Source of the DNA: Nannobrachium achirus
Taxonomy: Eukaryota; Chordata; Actinopteri; Myctophiformes; Myctophidae
Direction: 5' to 3'
Assembly (NCBI GenBank): GCA_963921795.1
Contig: OY997642.1
Span: forward strand, 58,450,927-58,514,926
DNA: 64,000 nucleotides
Shown here: piece by piece, positions 11,292 to 21,302 of the stretch
How positions within the stretch are numbered: position 1 is the first letter of the stretch
How the letters are laid out: each line of letters starts with the position of its first letter
The notes under the pieces: model-generated
The model's database searches: none
What the model was told of the DNA's origin: nothing
Seen by the model: only the letters and a program-made list of their open reading frames with translations
Made by a program: the position numbers and the translations under genes

Positions 11292-11870
11292 ACAATTTGT
11301 ACATTTGAATATTAGAAGTATGGCTCCAAAACTTAATTTTATCAATGTTCTGATTAAGGGTGGAATGATCTGTGCTGTTTTTTCTTTTAGATTTAGACAT
11401 TATGCTAGGAGAAATGATGTGTGCTGCTCTTAGATTTAGACATACAGTATGTTGAGACATATAGAAATGAAACTGTTTCAAGCTATACCTATGATGAATT
11501 CCATAGAATGAGGTGTGTCGTTTTAGAATAGACTCATGAGAAAACAAGACAAATATGTTCAACTGTTTTGGATATATGAATATAGAATGCTGTATTACTG
11601 TTTATTTTGGAAAAAAATAGTCAACTTTTGGTCACAGTGCAGAAGAGGCGGAAATATTGTACGTGATATGACAGGCCTTGCACTTCCGTTGACTTCCTGT
11701 ATGTACTGCCTGCTTTCTCTGCAAATGCTGTAGGTGTTTCCTGAAGCAAGTGACTGTTGCAAGAGGCAGTTTGTGTAACCACAGACACCTTGGGAGACGG
11801 TGTGGTGCATAAGAGATGCAGGCAAAACTCTATGAACTCAGAAAGAAGTAACGGCTGCATCTGTCCTCAC
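11291..11870. other. no feature recognised
   Basis: AT-rich DNA leading into a possible LTR. No supported exon. Confidence 0.4.
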
Positions 11871-12110
11871 CTCCCGGGTATAAAAGGGGATATCGCTTAA
11901 AGGCGCTCTCTTTTTCTGCTGGCAAGGAATACATATGTTTGCTGTGTTTTCTCTCTCTTTTTTATCTTTTTTGTATTTTCTCTCTTTATAAAAACAATAA
12001 AAGCCCATTTTTTTTGGGGAGCCAAAAACTGTGTTTTCGCCGCCACTCCATCCTTGGTCAAAGGTCACCTGCCAGTCTGCCACCATCATCCCTTTGTGGG
12101 ATTAATCCTC
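11871..12110 (+). mobile_element. possible LTR fragment (TATA box and poly(A) signal)
   Basis: GGTATAAAAGGGG at about 11878 is followed 115 bp later by CAATAAAAGCCC, the spacing of U3/R/U5 in an LTR. No matching second LTR or target duplication is visible, so it could equally be an isolated promoter. Confidence 0.35.
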
Positions 12111-12153
12111 AGTTTGGGTGAGTCCAGATACTGTACTGTATGTGTTTCTAGAT

Positions 12154-12491
12154 CAGGGGTTTTCAAAGTGGGTGCCGGGGACCCTGGGGTGCCGTGACAG
12201 CAGTTCAGGGGTGCCGCGATATAATTTGATAATATTTCGAATTTATTTGGACACTTTAAAAAAGTATTTCTTATCATTTTAAACTTGAAGTACAAAGTTA
12301 TTTTCAGTCAGTTCTAACCCAAATGGCAATTATCTCAATGTTTTCCTCGCAACATAACCACTCAAATATGGCATAAATATAAGGTGCTAGGAGTGAAAAG
12401 TATGAATAGGCCTAGGCTATAATGTAGGGTGCCTCGGATGAAAAAAATATGTGTTGGGTTGCCCTGAGCCAAAAAAGTTTGGGAACCACTG
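12154..12491. mobile_element. hAT MITE with TTCTAGAT target duplication
   Basis: It runs from CAGGGGTTTTCAAAGTGG to TTTGGGAACCACTG, with TTCTAGAT on both sides (12146-12153 and 12492-12499). A diverged inverted copy is at 16885-17262. Confidence 0.9.
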
Positions 12492-12572
12492 TTCTAGATT
12501 TCATAGCCAAACGGTCTAATCTGTCATATAGTAGATATGTTTAGACTTGAACCTATAAGCATACCACTAGAC

Positions 12573-14952
12573 CAGGGGTCTTCAACAGGGTGTCCGGGAC
12601 CCCTAGGGGGTCCTCAGAATTACTACAGCGAGGCCACCAAATCTTTGTGTGATTGGAAGCTTTTTTCTTTCTTTTTTTTTTACTTTAACCTTAGCATCCC
12701 TATTCGGAGGAGAACTTTAGCCAAAAATCACACCCGTGGGAACTGAGCGGTGGTTTACCCACCTCATAGATCATGTGTACCGATTTTTGTGACATTTGAA
12801 GAAAATATGTAGGAAAAGGAGCAAAAAGTGTGTTTTGGAGAGAATTCAAGATGGCGGAAAATCTATCCTGGCGCAAATGGGCGTGGCCATATGGGGAGAT
12901 GCGTCTTGACCCAAGGAATCCAGGGAAAAAAGAATTTTAATTTTCCGATCTACGGTTCAAGAGTTACGGGGCAAAACGTAAAGTGGGCCGTTATAGCGCC
13001 ACCATGAGGCCGAGTGATGTAATTATTTTTCGATTCATTCTTAAAATCATTATGAATCTCCTCTCCGAGGTTTGAAACTGTAGCTCCTATGGTTTACGAG
13101 AGAAAAATACTTGAAAGTGATTTCTTGCATTGTCCCATTATAAGTCAATGGGGACAATTAAGCATCGTTTTTTGCCGATTACGTCGGCATGGTAAGGCGG
13201 ATCGGAACGAAAGGTAATAGCACACCATTCCCGGCTGAGCCGCACATTTTGATGTATATTGCGCGAGTGGCGTAAATGGTGCGGCACTAGTTACGCGCCG
13301 AAGTTTAGGCTACATAGAGACACGGACGGAGACAGACCCACACACACGGCCACGTATAGGAGCGTTGTGACCACCGCTCAAAAATAGATTGTCTATTTTC
13401 GGCAAAGTAGTTTGGTGTAGGGGGGAAAAAGAGTGGACTATGTAAAGAGTGAAAGGTCAAGTTTAGTATTTAAGTTCTGTTCAGATTCACTGCACCTTCT
13501 TTCTGTTCGCGGGCCATTTTGACCCGGGGAATACCGTATTTGGTTTAAAGAACAATACTAATATAAATTTTAAGTTAGAAGGGGGGGTGACTATGTGTCT
13601 GTGTTTCGGCATAATACTGTGTATTTCTGTGCATCTGTGCTTCCAGATCAAAATGACCCGCGAACAGCAATAGAGGTTCAAAAGATATGGGGGGTGTAGC
13701 ATTTTGCGCGGGACAGTCCCGCATTTCAATGACTTTTTCATGGCCGCTGTTGTCAATCAAACAGCCGCCGGGCACATGCGGGGATGTCAATGAAGATTAA
13801 CGGCACGCCCAAAGAAACCAACAACAAACCACGAAACAGCGAGCCTGGGAAACTATCATTTTTCAGTTTTACAGGGAGGTGACTATGACGATGTGAAACG
13901 AGAAACGACACAGACAATGCGAGACTCACGAAAAACAAAAAACGTGTTGCTCAAAAGGAGGCTTCACGATATGGATACGTTCCTACTAAAACCAAAACAA
14001 GTTCCCAACACAGATAAGGTCTCAACAGCAGCTGAACGTTACCAGTACCACAGCGCTCATCAGTCATGTTTCCAGACTTGATATTGCAAACGAATAAAAC
14101 AGCATGTGGTCGTACAAAAGCAGCATACTGATGTGCTGTGACCTGCCTGTGTGGAGAGTTGTTTGAAAAGCATCAGTGGTTCTACAGCTATGTTCTCTAG
14201 CAGAAGGCCTTATTGGAAGCAACACGCTCAAGTGCAAAAAAATTAGCCCTAGAAGAAGATCTAAGGTAAGATAAATATTGTTTAAATAGAATAGTTTATC
14301 GTGGATTCTGCATGGCCAGTATGGGCCTAAATTTTAATGATGTGCTGCTATTCTTGTGTTTCACTCACTGCTGGGTGCTTTCTATGGTGTTGATGGATGT
14401 GCATTGCCTGTGTGGGCCAGGCATGTTGTTGTGATGGAGAGAAGAGAACTGAAATACTTAATGTTGTAAAATGTTTGATCTAGGTGCTTTCCTTGGTACT
14501 GGAAGTGCATAGTATTGCTGGTGGACAAGTTTGTTTAAATGTATTATTCGTTTTATTATTAAGCTGTTGTTACCTCCCTTTCTGATTGTTGGCTTTGTTA
14601 GGAGAATGCTGTTTTGGACTACATGTAGCCTTGCCCTTGAGACTTGACAATTAAGATGGTCCTAGAGAGTAGAGACATGACTGTGACTATTAAGATTTGT
14701 TTTAAATGAAAATATAAAACGGGTCAAAAAGACCCGAACAGAACTTAAGGGTTAAGTGGTTAAATGTCTGAAAATACACATTAACATGAATACAACATGA
14801 TAGTGCTGTCAAACAAGTTAATGAAACTATGAAATCTATGTAAAAATGTAATCAGCAACCTATTTTATACAGTACCGGTATATAGTGGGGGTCCCTGCTT
14901 CATCTCTCTGTCAACTTAGGGGCCCTTGTTTGAAAAATGTTGAAGACCCCTG
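12573..14952. mobile_element. 2.4-kb hAT element with CACTAGAC target duplication
   Basis: The ends CAGGGGTCTTCAACA and TGTTGAAGACCCCTG are perfect inverted repeats. CACTAGAC flanks both sides exactly (12565-12572 and 14953-14960). No transposase frame is visible; the centre is occupied by another element flanked by TTAA. Confidence 0.92.
13474..14744. mobile_element. TTAA-flanked element nested in the hAT (piggyBac-like)
   Basis: GTTCTGTTC at the left and GAACAGAAC at the right are inverted and each abuts TTAA (13470-13473, 14745-14748). Sub-terminal GGGTCAAAAAGACCCG-like sequence supports the pairing. The interior has no long reading frame. Superfamily assignment rests on the TTAA duplication only. 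Confidence 0.65.
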
Positions 14953-14960
14953 CACTAGAC

Positions 14961-15855
14961 AAATATAAATAACTCTACTTTGATTGATCTAATTCTAACT
15001 AACAGACCATTCAAATACCCTTGTAGCGGGTATTTGCTCAAGGTGTTACGTGACCACCCTATAGCCTTTGTTAGATTGGCTAAAGGGACTAAAACAAAAG
15101 GGCGGGTGATTCAAAAACGCAATTTTAAAGTGTATAGAGACCAGGGGTTCTCACATGATTTAGTTAATTCTGGCTTGGACAGGGTCAATGCAATTCAAGA
15201 CCCTGACCAATAGTGCTTAATCAATTTATTACCATCTTTAATTCCGTCACAGAGAAACATGCTCCTAAGAATTACTCTAAAGAATTTTAGAGTAAAGAAA
15301 AAACAATCGAGTCCCTGGTTCTCGGCAGATCTTAAAGGACAACTTTGTTTTTTACAAGAAGGGTTCATATTTTAGATTGTAATTAGAGAAAATAAAGGAT
15401 GAGTGTTAAAATGTTTTACTTTACTGCTTTCTATAGTTTTTTTTAATGATTTTGATTTCAGTCGCTACTAGTAGGGACTGATATGGCTAAATATGTATTT
15501 TTACACACAATAAGCCCATTCCCAAGATGCACTACAATCTTTCATGGGCAGATGTGACTTATTGGGGCTAGTAGTGTTACTGTAACTAGTAATAAAGACA
15601 TTGCTAGCTTATTGTGTCTAAAAAGATTCATTTAGCCACTTGTACGAATGCCCCCACCCACTGAAATCAAAGTCACTAAACGTGCTAAAACGATAGAATG
15701 AAGTGAATGAAAACATTTTCCTTTCTCTTATTACAATCTATATGAACCCAAAGTTGTCCTTTAAAGAAGCCCTCTGTCCTAGAGATATGGCTTGGTCTAA
15801 AGCTAGAAGCTCTGGTGATCCAGTAGACTGGTCATCATTCAACATTTTCAGACTA
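14961..15855 (+). pseudogene. LINE remnant: region between endonuclease and reverse transcriptase
   Basis: The frame from 14980 contains IDLILTNRPFKY, DHPIAFVRLAKGTKTK and KRNFKVY, which I recognise from fish non-LTR retrotransposon ORF2, in the stretch after the endonuclease. The match resumes after a MITE at 15336-15760 with MAWSKARSSGDPVDWSSF and then fades. The stop after QDPDQ and the truncation on both sides show it is dead. Confidence 0.7.
15336..15760. mobile_element. TTAA-type MITE inserted in the LINE remnant
   Basis: The ends AGGACAACTTTG and CAAAGTTGTCCT are inverted and extend with gaps over about 35 bp (ATTACAATCTATATGAACCC at the right). TTAA lies on both sides (15332-15335, 15761-15764). 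Confidence 0.9.
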
Positions 15856-15860
15856 CGACC

Positions 15861-16708
15861 CCCCAAATAATCATATTTTAACTGGGGAACCCAGTTACCC
15901 TTACAGGCACTAAGAGTTGATGCATTACATTTTACTATGATGTCAGACGTCAATTTGCAAGTGTCTTGGCCATATATGGAGCATGGGGTCAGACAGACAG
16001 ATGGACATGAGCTGCAAGTTTTCGTACTAAATAGCGACTTATGGCAACAATGGAATCCCTGGCCTATTGTTCTAGTTCCAATGTTATTTTTCTTTGCCTG
16101 GGAAGTAGATACAGTAGTCTACTGTAGGAGTGATAAGTCATATTCGTAACAGTCAAATTGAATATAAAATATGTTACAGTATTTTGCATTCAGTGAACTT
16201 CATGTCCAAAGATTTTGTCTAAACATGACAAAAATCGGTACACATTATCATGGTCATGTGATCATGATGGATTTGTGAGATTTTTCATATTCCATCCTGA
16301 TTGGCTAAGATTTGCTTCCAAAGTTTGCATGAGTGGCCCTTTTTGGACAAAATGCCTCAAATGATGAATGTAACGTCCAATTGCCATGAAACTTTGCGCG
16401 CACATTCCCACTAAGCCAAGGAATAACCTCCACTCCACATTTTTCAAATCTCATCAGCCCACTACACTACACACTTTGGCCTATAACTCTTGAACCATAG
16501 GCCAAGGGTCTTCAACGTTGTCAGGCCAAGGACCCCTTAGTTGAGAGAAATAAAGAGGACCCCCAAGACCTTTTCAAAGATTCCACTTAGTTTCGTTGTT
16601 TGACAGCATAATCGTCAGTGTTTTGGATTCATGTCAATTTGTGTTTTCAGATATTTAACCACTTGAACCACATCAATACTTAATATACTTAATAAAACCT
16701 CTTTAGCC
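15861..16708. other. decayed repeat DNA
   Basis: Scattered fragments resemble nearby hAT termini, for example AAGGGTCTTCAACGTTG near 16504. No gene was seen. Confidence 0.4.
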
Positions 16709-16780
16709 GAAAACAGACGATCTACAAGCTCACAACACCTCGCAGCGTAAGGCGTTGTGAGATTGTAGATCGGCTATTTC
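16709..16780. repeat. palindromic unit, two arms
   Basis: GAAAACAGACGATCTACAAG then CTCACAACACC; the right arm is GGCGTTGTGAGATTGTAGAT then CGGCTATTTC. The arms pair over about 32 bp with a few mismatches. Confidence 0.85.
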
Positions 16781-16884
16781 AAATTGGCTGCCAACTAGGG
16801 AAGCTTGTGTTTGGTGTTGAGGGACATATGTGGCCAGAACTTTGGAAACTGTAACGACGTTAAGTTAATACACACAACAGCCTA

Positions 16885-17262
16885 GACCAGAGGTTCCCAA
16901 ACTTTTTTGTCTCAGGGCATCCCATAAATATTTTTTTTTATCTGAGGCACCCCTACATTATCATTTTCACTCCCAGCACCTTATATTTATAGCATATCGT
17001 CGTTGTTGGGTGGAAACCTTGTATGTCCAAAACCGTTTGTTTTGTATTTATCATCTATAAAATGTACTAAACTAGTGAAAACAGCAGATCTCAAGCACGC
17101 AACGCCTCGCATGTGCTCGGCTGTTTTCACTAGTTTTGTGCGACAGAGGTTTCTGCCCGACAGTGACGATATTTTAGTGATTATGTTGCGAGGAAAACGT
17201 TGAGATAATAGCCATTTTGGTTAGAACTGACTGAAAATAACTTTGTACTTCAAGTTTAAAAG
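16885..17262. mobile_element. inverted, decayed copy of the 12154-12491 hAT MITE
   Basis: It starts with AGAGGTTCCCAAACTTTTTT and ends in TTTGTACTTCAAGTTTAAAA, which is the reverse complement of sequence at 12270-12305. A palindromic unit is inserted in it at 17073-17132. Confidence 0.75.
17073..17132. repeat. palindromic unit, two arms
   Basis: TAGTGAAAACAGCAGATCTC and a loop with AACGCCTCGC, ending GGCTGTTTTCACTA. It is followed by GTTTTGTGCGACAG, the same 3' flank as the unit at 27587. Confidence 0.8.
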
Positions 17263-17344
17263 TGCCCTGTCACCCACTTTTTTTTCTCCAAAAAAGTGTA
17301 GTTAAAATGTGTTTTTTATGTGGCCACGCCCACCAGTTCATTAA

Positions 17345-17831
17345 AAGGATCCCTGGCTAATATGACAAATATGCCTTAATATATTATAATTGTCCTCTAT
17401 AACTACAATGTAAAATTAAAAACACCTAAATTATTTTATTTCTTCTAGAAATAGCTAATCTTTCACTCAATAGGGGAAATGCCTGTCGCAAGTTGATGAT
17501 GTCATAAATGTCATGTGTGATATGTCCCTATGGAATCTATGGCATGCATGTGCAAAAAACACATTTGAAATATTGATTTGATGCTCATATTAACCATAGG
17601 AAGTAATAAGTTTGTCTTTATTTGCACATCATGCCATAAATTCCATAGGCATAGATCACACATGACATTTATGACATCATCAACTTGCGACGGGAATTTC
17701 CCCTATTGAGTGAAAGATTAGCTATTTCTAGAAGAAATAAAATATTTAAGGTGTTTATAATTTTACATTGTAGTTATAGAGGACAATTATAATGTATTAA
17801 GGCATATTTGTCGTATTAACCAGGGATCCCT
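17345..17831. mobile_element. foldback MITE with about 215-bp arms (TTAA)
   Basis: AAGGATCCCTGG at the left pairs with CCAGGGATCCCT at the right and the match continues for about 215 bp per arm, through AATTGTCCTCTATAACTAC and CTAGAAATAGCTAATC, to a small central loop. TTAA flanks both ends (17341-17344, 17832-17835). It ends 140 bp before the PYD acceptor of gene 2. Confidence 0.92.
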
Positions 17832-17980
17832 TTAAGTAGCCTATGCCTGGTTGTAATGGTGGGTGGTGACCCAGCTGAAGTTAGCCACACCCACATGTGT
17901 TGGGTGAATGGTAAAAGGTGAGGGGATGATTATCTCCAGATAGAGTGATGTTGTTTCTCTGTTCGGACCAGGTATCGATC

Positions 17981-18260
17981 ATGGCAACGTCTCAAGATGT
18001 CTCCATTATCAGAATTCTGCTGGAGCTGGGAGAAGAGGACTTCAAAGTGTTCAAGGTGTATCTCTGTGAATATAAATCCTTCCCCTGGAGCCAACTGGAC
18101 AAGGCTGACCGGGCGGACACCAGTGTTAAGATGAAGGAGACCTACCCTGAGACAGCTCTGGAAATAATAATAAATATCCTGAAGGACATCAACAGGAATG
18201 ATCTAGTGCAGAGGTTTTCACCCACTGGGTCTCCAACCAACGGTATATCTTACAGGCCAG
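17981..18260 (+). CDS. Exon with start codon: pyrin (PYD) domain, gene 2
   Basis: A second copy of the PYD exon, closely similar to 7482-7737. An acceptor (TTCGGACCAG) ends at 17971 and the ATG lies in GATCATGGCAACG. The 93 codons include IIRILLELGEEDFKVFKVYL and then QLDKADRADTSVKM and ILKDINRNDLVQRF. Compared with copy 1 it has a longer tail, SPTNGISYRPG. The donor GGCCAG followed by GTAGGTCAAG at 18261 is near consensus and leaves phase 1; a weaker donor at 18243 has the same phase. The next open acceptor on this strand is at 18747 and leads into a CARD exon in frame. Confidence 0.82.
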
Positions 18261-18442
18261 GTAGGTCAAGAGAAGTTAGACACTCCTAGGGCCCTAACCC
18301 TAAATATCTACATATTCCTTGGGAAGTGTACATTCATGTTCTGTACCAGCCGTGACTGTATTCTCTCCCTATCAAACGAGGTCAAGCTAATACGCGACTT
18401 TGTCTCTCAACGAGCGAGCGGTGGGGCTTTTTTCCATGCATG

Positions 18443-18522
<80 letters not shown>
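18443..18522. repeat. (CT)n microsatellite in the intron of gene 2
   Basis: About 40 CT units between the PYD and CARD exons, about 225 bp before the CARD acceptor. A different acceptor is used here, so it does not serve as the polypyrimidine tract. Confidence 0.95.
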
Positions 18523-18524
<2 letters not shown>

Positions 18525-18747
18525 TCATCAAATTATTGGCTTAGGAATGTGACAAAAAATAAATAATCTCCTTAATTGAATTCAAGGGCGTCTAATCTAT
18601 GCAAAACACATACTTTTATTGGGTGAACTACTCCTTCTAATATTGGCACACCAGTACCTCACTGGACTGTCATTTAGTGTCACATCTGTTGCCTGTACGA
18701 CTCAAACCAGAAAACCTCCCCCCTTTGCCCCCTCCCTTCTCAAACAG

Positions 18748-19094
18748 CGGACAACAACGTCTTCCACTCCCCGCCCTCGCCGGGCCCCGCCGCCCGCTGG
18801 ATCGCCGAGCGCCGGGAGGAGATCGTCTCGCATATGACGGAGGCGTGCCTCAACCAGAGCCTGGACGCGCTGCTGGCGCGCCAGCTCCTCATGGTGGAGG
18901 ACTACGAGCTGGTGCAGGGCCGGCCCACGCGCACCGCCAAGGTGCGCCAGCTGCTGGACACGTGCGGCCGCCACGGCGAGGGCTTCTGCCGCGTGGTGGT
19001 CCGCAAGCTGCAGGACAACCGGCAGTTGAGGCTGCAGCCCTTCCCCTCCGGCCTGTGCTCCCCTTTTCACAGCGAAACGTCGCGGTGCCTCTGA
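18748..19094 (+). CDS. Final exon: CARD of RIPK2 type, gene 2 (PYD-CARD protein)
   Basis: CARDs are death-fold modules that bind other CARDs in NOD and caspase pathways. This exon follows the acceptor CTTCTCAAACAG. Its first two bases complete the codon from 18260, giving the linker [12 protein letters not shown] and then a [48 protein letters not shown] and LQPFP, ending in a TGA at 19092-19094. These blocks match the RIPK2 CARD as I know it, more closely than the CARDs of ASC or caspase-1. No kinase domain lies in the window. The exon is strongly GC-rich, unlike its neighbours. The joined product is 208 aa, PYD then CARD, the layout of the adaptor ASC. Alternatives: an isolated exon of a ripk2 gene elsewhere, or a decayed copy. 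Confidence 0.78.
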
Positions 19095-19504
19095 AATTGA
19101 CGCAGTTTGCCTAGTGACTCAGGCCTCTGACGTGGGTGGTTAGGCTAAGATATGGCCTCGTCAAGATATGGCCCCGGGCCTTTGACGACCCCGGAGCAGC
19201 TGAGTGGCCCTGCGGAGCCACGCACTCTGCTGAAGAAAAGGAACAAGCGTGGTGGACGACTGTATGTGTGCCAAAAGGCACTTGAATCAGTGTCCACTTA
19301 ACATAAAGTACTCGAAAATAGCAACATTTTCAAAAAATAGCAAGTCAGGGAGTCGTTTGTAGCAAAACCAAGTGTGTTTTATTTCACCTTTTCAGTGTCC
19401 AGGTATTAGAGAGCAAAAAGGCACCGCACCAACATTTATTTACAATCTCACTGGCCAGCAGTTGCTATAAGGTCTTCCCTCGTCCACAGTTCTTATTAAT
19501 TATT
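19095..19504 (+). other. 3' flank of gene 2
   Basis: No clear AATAAA was found; an ATAAAG lies near 19303. No further exon is visible. GCTATAAGGTCTT at 19463 recurs at 19938, bracketing the element below. Confidence 0.4.
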
Positions 19505-19933
19505 ATTACCCGGCTTGGTTGAATGCTTGATTCTGATTGGTCGAGCGCTGAAATCAGCGGTGAATTATGAGCGTATAATGACCGCTCCGCTCTATAATTC
19601 ACTGCTGCCTAATCAAAGGCTCAAAGCAGCTGCTGTATTCAGGCTGCACTGCATGGATTTCGTGCCTTATCCAACATTCAGCCATGTAAACAAACACACA
19701 GCGACATTTACAACCAAACGTTGCTCTGAAGAATGTCTTTAAAAACATTTGAGACGAGAAATAGACGACGCAGTAACAGAAATGGATTCTATTTGATCAG
19801 CACTTCCTTGTTTTCCAAGGCGACCATGTTACGCTCGGGGGGACACACTTTCAGCCGTCTGTAAACAAGGAAACACTTTGTTTTGATTTTAGTTTTGAGT
19901 CAAATTATCAATTTTATGTATTAGCCGGGTAAT
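19505..19933. mobile_element. small DNA transposon with ATTACCCGGCT ends
   Basis: ATTACCCGGCT at the left and AGCCGGGTAAT at the right are perfect 11-bp inverted repeats around 407 bp. The interior (GATTGGTCGAGCG, then GTAAACAAGGAAACAC) has no convincing gene. No target duplication was identified. Confidence 0.7.
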
Positions 19934-19940
19934 AAGTGCT

Positions 19941-20072
19941 ATAAGGTCTTGCTGCGCGGTCATTATGGCTTATATGGACACTTCGGGCTGATAATTCCCC
20001 TCGGCTCCGCCTCGGGGAATTATTACCCCGTCGTGTCCATATAAGCCATAATGGCCGCGCAGCAAGACCTTA
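19941..20072. repeat. long palindrome around a GC-rich loop
   Basis: ATAAGGTCTTGCTGCGCGG and onward at the left is matched on the opposite strand by the right end (CCGCGCAGCAAGACCTTAT). The arms are about 40 bp, the loop about 50 bp, with its own CCCCTCGGCTCCGCCTCGGGG hairpin. Confidence 0.85.
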
Positions 20073-20977
20073 TCGCATACATAACTGCCTGAGCAGTGGC
20101 AGGTCCCCCTTGTTATAAAGGCTAAGCCCCTCCCACTGGACCATACCAACTCTGAATTGAATCCACAATTATACATAAACCAGAATCTTTCCATGTCCAT
20201 AGACAATAATTCAGACACAACTAAAGTGCCCTCACATTTTACAGTACTTGAATTACCCACACCACTATAATTATAATTAACTAACCCAATTTTACACTTT
20301 ACACAAACTTAACACTTTAACCCTATAAACCCTAAAGGTTGTGGTTGCATGAGCACAGGTGTGCATGCTCCCTACACTGGCGTCAATGCAATCAATGAAA
20401 CATCAATACAAACACACAAATATCATTCTTTGTAACACACAATATAGTGAAATTCAAACTTGTCTGTTAAAAGTATGTCAGTGGCAGGGTGAATTGCCAC
20501 AAAGACTTCGCAGACCTGGGAAAGGAAGTCAACAGACTGCTGCTGATATCTCTGCTCCCTGATGCAGTCGGCCACCACAACTTCCTCTTGTTCAATGACT
20601 TGCCAGCATGCAGTCTAATCTGATGGCCTTTTTGTCACATGATCTATTGCTGGGACATCAGCTGAAATGTTTAGAGAAGCAATCCCATATTAGGTTTGTC
20701 AGATGTAATGAACATTGTTTAAAGAGGTGGTGCCATAGTTTTTGTAGGCCTGTATGTATATGAGTCATTCCACGAAACCGGTACGATTTGAGGTCCCACT
20801 AAACTTTTTAGGTGTAGTATCTATCCGGTCACTAACATTGATTTTTAAATGCTTTTTATCAACAATTGAAATGTTCCCTTTAATATTGTGTAAAGCCTTT
20901 TTTTAGTAGACACCACCTATTTTGTCAATTTATTCATGTCCCAGATGGCCGCAAAGGAGTTAATGTTACTCTAATTA
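20073..20977. other. no gene seen
   Basis: Apart from a repeat-like stretch beginning AGTCATTCCACGAAACCGG near 20763, I see nothing that can be assigned. Confidence 0.4.
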
Positions 20978-21302
20978 GCCTTATTCACAGTCCACCCACT
21001 CAGCATCCCCCGGGTGCTAAAGTCACATTTTGAAGGGGAAAATCCTACTATAGCCTATAGAGTTAACACAGAAATCGCAAATGTAATGCAATTTCCGAAT
21101 AGTAAAGTATAAAATACGGCTAGCATGATCAAGAACACAAGATAGTAAAAGGCACAAAGCATTATAATTTACTTTACCGCTCAAAATAATGATTTGTTGG
21201 CTTTAAGTCCAGCTATTTCTGTTATAGTTTCCCCTTCTAAATTGATGTCAGCACCCGGGGGATGCTGAGAAATTTGCTGAGTGGGCGGGCCGTGAATAAG
21301 GC
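20978..21302. mobile_element. Harbinger-like MITE with TTA target duplication
   Basis: GCCTTATTCACAGTCCACCC at the left pairs with GGGCCGTGAATAAGGC at the right, and the match resumes inside at CATCCCCCGGGTGCT. TTA flanks both sides (20975-20977, 21303-21305), as for PIF/Harbinger elements. Confidence 0.8.

Noticed and set aside
7473..19094. NLR genes with NACHT and LRR exons
   Set aside because: The PYD exons resemble those of fish NLR genes, but I found no NACHT Walker motifs or LRR exons downstream on the + strand.
18748..19094. A complete ripk2 gene
   Set aside because: No kinase exons (for example HRD or DFG motifs) were found on the + strand upstream; only the CARD exon is present.
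18677..19114. A 145-codon frame and a 122-codon antisense frame over the CARD exon
   Set aside because: They are shadows of the CARD frame in a GC-rich exon. Only the frame with the [14 protein letters not shown] block has homology and a matching splice phase.
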